64,000 nt of DNA from an uncultured Marvinbryantia sp. (GTDB lineage Bacteria; Bacillota; Clostridia; Lachnospirales; Lachnospiraceae): positions 8,642 through 72,641 of the forward strand of contig CAKRRF010000009.1 of NCBI GenBank assembly GCA_934394985.1, in the 5' to 3' direction. The position numbers were made by a program, and so were the translations under genes. Every line of letters begins with the position of its first letter. The stretch's first letter is position 1. The notes under the pieces are model-generated. The model was not told the DNA's origin. It saw only the letters and a list, made by a program, of their open reading frames with translations, and searched no databases. This document shows, piece by piece, positions 61,840 through 64,000 of this stretch.

Positions 61840-63221
61840 TACAATGTCCATGTAGAAGTCTTTTTATCGTAAGCGGCACCTGTTACTTTCTTAATTTTCG
61901 CATAATCTCTAAACACCGTTGATCTTGATATATCCAATTCTGCCATTACCTGTTCAACTGATAAATGCAGATTCTCACAAATCATATTATAAATTTTCTG
62001 TTCTCTTTCAGATAATGTTTTCTGTTCTCTTTCCTCGTCAGAAGCCGCCTTGTCCAAAGGAATGGTTATTCTAAATACATCATCTTCAATCAGTTCTGGC
62101 TTACCACCATCTGAATACATCGGTGTATACTTGTAAAGATTTCTTACTCCCGAACCAATAGTATCTGTTCTACCAATATTAGCAAAAAATTGCTGAATTA
62201 AAGGATTCTTTGGATAAGGAGTAAACTCATCACTCATAATATTTCCATGGCGTCTAGGAATACACCAATTTTCCGTTCTCAGCCAATTCTTTTCAATAAT
62301 CACCTTTGCTGGATATGCGCTTGAATAATCTCTATGCACAAGTATATTGCCAATAACCTCCCTTGAGATAATACCTCTAATACTCGTGCTAATATTGTTA
62401 ATTAAGCAAAATTTATCTAATGTATGCTTCGCAACAAATTCCATTAAAAGATCATATGCTTCTATTAAATTAGTCGTCACCTGTAATCTATCATCATACC
62501 TATCTAAATTTTCAACCCTATATATTGCATCCGTAATATATCCAGGACAACATGACCTTATCACATCATCTTTGCCAAACAATAACACACCTGCCAGATT
62601 ATATCCTTGAATACCTGATGAAAAATCCTTTTCCCATAATCCTGCGCTCTTCATGATTTCATCATCTGACATTGTAAGCCATTGATGGTCTGGATTTTTA
62701 CTTTTAGCCAAATTTCTTACTTTATCCATTAAATCAATACGAAGATCATCCTTTGTAACATATGGAAAAATCCTATGCTCTGCATATGTGTTACTTTTTC
62801 TGTTGTACATATTCTGTAACTGGATAGGTGAATCTGTAATATCCATATCTCCGTCTTCATTTCTGTCATATATTCTATTAATACATTTTTCAACAGTAGA
62901 TGTTGGTGGTACATACACCCATAATAATAATTTACCTTCATATTCAAATTCTTCTATGGAAAGATATAGTGTAGGTGACATTCTGTCGGGATTGTTAAGC
63001 TGATTAACAAAGTTTTTTCTCATATCTTTACTCATATTTCTATTAATTCCAATTGGTGTTCCATCATCCTCTACCCCCATGATTATATAGCCGCCATATC
63101 TATTAGAAAATGAGCACACAGTTTCATAAACATCTTCCTGTATTCCACGCTGACATGTCTTGTACTCAATTGTTATTTTCTCATCATTTGTGAGCAAATC
63201 TCTCATCAATTCGGTTGTCAT
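61839..63221 (-). CDS. AlbA_2/HATPase-domain regulator with C-terminal winged helix
   Basis: A 460-residue protein often annotated as ATP-binding protein or RecG-like regulator. Residues about 10-130 are an AlbA_2 (Schlafen-type) domain: IEYKTCQRGIQEDVYETVCSF and GGYIIMGVEDDGTPIGI. A central region leads to an HATPase_c_4-like domain (RGIISREVIGNILVHRDYSS, TIGSGVRNLYKY). The last 65 residues form a helix-turn-helix (LSVEQVMAELDISRSTVFRDYAKI). Such proteins are common in mobile or accessory regions and probably bind DNA. The GAGAC repeats abut its stop codon. ATG 63221 lies 18 bases after the truncated phospholipase-D-type fragment. Confidence 0.85.
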   Translation of the reverse strand: MTTELMRDLLTNDEKITIEYKTCQRGIQEDVYETVCSFSNRYGGYIIMGVEDDGTPIGINRNMSKDMRKNFVNQLNNPDRMSPTLYLSIEEFEYEGKLLLWVYVPPTSTVEKCINRIYDRNEDGDMDITDSPIQLQNMYNRKSNTYAEHRIFPYVTKDDLRIDLMDKVRNLAKSKNPDHQWLTMSDDEIMKSAGLWEKDFSSGIQGYNLAGVLLFGKDDVIRSCCPGYITDAIYRVENLDRYDDRLQVTTNLIEAYDLLMEFVAKHTLDKFCLINNISTSIRGIISREVIGNILVHRDYSSAYPAKVIIEKNWLRTENWCIPRRHGNIMSDEFTPYPKNPLIQQFFANIGRTDTIGSGVRNLYKYTPMYSDGGKPELIEDDVFRITIPLDKAASDEEREQKTLSEREQKIYNMICENLHLSVEQVMAELDISRSTVFRDYAKIKKVTGAAYDKKTSTWTL

Positions 63222-63239
63222 TTAATCACCTCTACTTTA

Positions 63240-63652
63240 TTAATTGACATAATATTCTGCCATAAATCGCATACCATTTCCTTCATTATCCTGAATGTAC
63301 TGTAATAGTTTCTTATCAAACCTATCATTCATATATTCGACAATTATTGGACATACCCAATATTGACTTCCCTCCTGTGGCTTCATGCCCATTTCCAAAG
63401 CATCAAGATAATCTGATGAATGAAATTTAATACTATCTATAACTGACAACAAACTCAAAAATATATCTGTGATATTTTGAAGTATCTCTATAAGCTCTTT
63501 TTCTTTATTTTCCTTTTTGTCCTGATATATAATTATTTCCATATTTCCTTGCACTCCGTGATACGAAAGATTAGCTGATGACACCAGTGATTTCTTTACA
63601 TCTGATACAATAAGTTTCGCATGCAATGCTGCCATCTTGTCATCTTCTTGCT
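63240..63652 (-). pseudogene. 5'-truncated phospholipase D-type (HKD) protein
   Basis: The readable frame (about 131 residues from ATG 63635) begins right at an HKD motif: MAALHAKLIVSD with LVSSANLSYHGVQGN, the second catalytic half of PLD-superfamily nucleases and lipases. The first HKD motif and all N-terminal sequence are missing; an in-frame stop occurs a few codons upstream, and no ribosome binding site precedes the ATG. The break is near 63652. The family includes nucleases of defence systems such as DrmC; whether this fragment came from one is unknown. Confidence 0.7.
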
Positions 63653-63896
63653 TTTAATATTCATATATCTGTAAGGACTTGAGGAAGAAAATATCCTGTG
63701 TAAAATGATGGTTTTCTGTATTTCTGATGGCTCTAAAGGCGGATTTTGTGTGAGAAATCTGTGGTGTCTCAGAATTTTATAGCCAAAATGTAGCCAGTGG
63801 CACTCGTTTTGCAACGACCGAAGTGAGACGGAGAACTGTGACCCTCTGATTACATAGAAACCTGCAAAGGAATCCAGTGAAAGGAGGGCTGAGCCA

Positions 63897-63995
63897 ATGA
63901 GTATTGCGGATTTCATCACAGTTGTGAGCTTCGGCATCACCTGCTTTTGTGCCGGATACACATTCGGCAAAGATAATAACAAGACACAAAAATAA
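63897..63995 (+). CDS. 32-residue single-membrane-helix peptide (toxin-like)
   Basis: ATG 63897, with AGGAGG eight bases upstream, encodes a 32-residue peptide: MSIADF, a hydrophobic helix (about 6-24), then a polar, Lys-rich tail (FGKDNNKTQK). This layout resembles type I toxin or holin-like small peptides of Firmicutes and small proteins of mobile elements. The 240 bases before it (63653-63896) hold no gene but look like a leader that could contain an antisense RNA promoter. The peptide ends five bases before the window edge. Confidence 0.6.
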   Translation: MSIADFITVVSFGITCFCAGYTFGKDNNKTQK

Positions 63996-64000
63996 CCGCC

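Noticed and set aside
63596..63989. Two overlapping minus-strand frames opposite the small membrane peptide.
   Set aside because: Out of frame with the HKD fragment and antisense to the peptide gene with AGGAGG; no recognisable motifs.
1..64000. CRISPR arrays, rRNA genes, insertion sequences or prophage genes.
   Set aside because: No regularly spaced repeats, rRNA sequence, transposase or phage structural genes are recognisable.

Overview
The window looks like the chromosome of a spore-forming anaerobic gut Firmicute, most likely a Lachnospiraceae member (Blautia / Ruminococcus gnavus / Dorea type). The reasons are AGGAGG-type ribosome binding sites, Gram-positive signal peptides, sporulation genes (spoIIE, yabP, yabQ, a CotS-type kinase), the HU-rqcP-yabP-yabQ-divIC and spoIIE-tilS-hpt-ftsH orders known from Bacillus and clostridia, and many intrinsic terminators. 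Nearly all genes are on the minus strand. There are no rRNAs, CRISPR arrays or intact insertion sequences.

Layout: 1-13 kb is a hexuronate catabolic region. It holds uxaC-uxaB-uxaA (transcribed in that order), eda-kdgK and a TRAP transporter (dctP-dctQ-dctM), followed by two zinc-type URO-D/MtaA-like proteins and a LacI regulator. uxaC and eda have near-identical promoters with the same palindromic operator, and the URO-D pair carries a closely related site, so the three units may form one regulon. Galacturonate or glucuronate would be imported, isomerised, reduced, dehydrated, phosphorylated and split to pyruvate and glyceraldehyde-3-phosphate. 14.5-17.3 kb has a MarR regulator and a GH13 glycosidase. 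17.5-22.8 kb is ftsH, hpt, tilS and a soluble-looking spoIIE. 22.9-24.7 kb is an FMN-riboswitch operon with ribU and a creatininase-family amidohydrolase. 24.8-28.3 kb has a phosphohexomutase, an orphan HPt protein, trpS and tRNA-Met. 28.4-31.2 kb has the divIC/yabQ/yabP/rqcP/HU sporulation-division block and a CotS-like kinase. 31.2-37.9 kb is a tight operon: TPR-zinc ribbon protein, methyltransferase, exported propeller-like protein, uppP and cca. 38-41 kb is a second TRAP transporter. 41-45 kb has a cysteine-rich protein, a pseudouridine synthase, a cold shock protein, hflX and a TPR lipoprotein.

45.4-50.7 kb has putP, a TetR regulator and trkH/trkA. 50.9-53.5 kb is a metal-type P1 ATPase with a small partner protein behind a promoter with two repeated operator-like sites. 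53.5-59.7 kb has a rhodanese-TtcA fusion, tcdA, a ketopantoate-reductase-like gene, an alanine/glycine symporter, a YgjP-like metalloprotein and an Ldh2-family dehydrogenase. 59.9-61.3 kb holds one of the few plus-strand genes, a secreted CAP-domain protein with Ig-like repeats. 61.4-64 kb looks like accessory DNA: broken small ORFs, a cluster of inverted repeats, an AlbA/HATPase regulator, a 5'-truncated phospholipase-D-type fragment and a 32-residue single-membrane-helix peptide.

The most unusual observations are a modular, strongly folded interspersed repeat found at three intergenic sites, the URO-D pair that may belong to the uronate regulon, the riboswitch-controlled creatininase, and the short SpoIIE.
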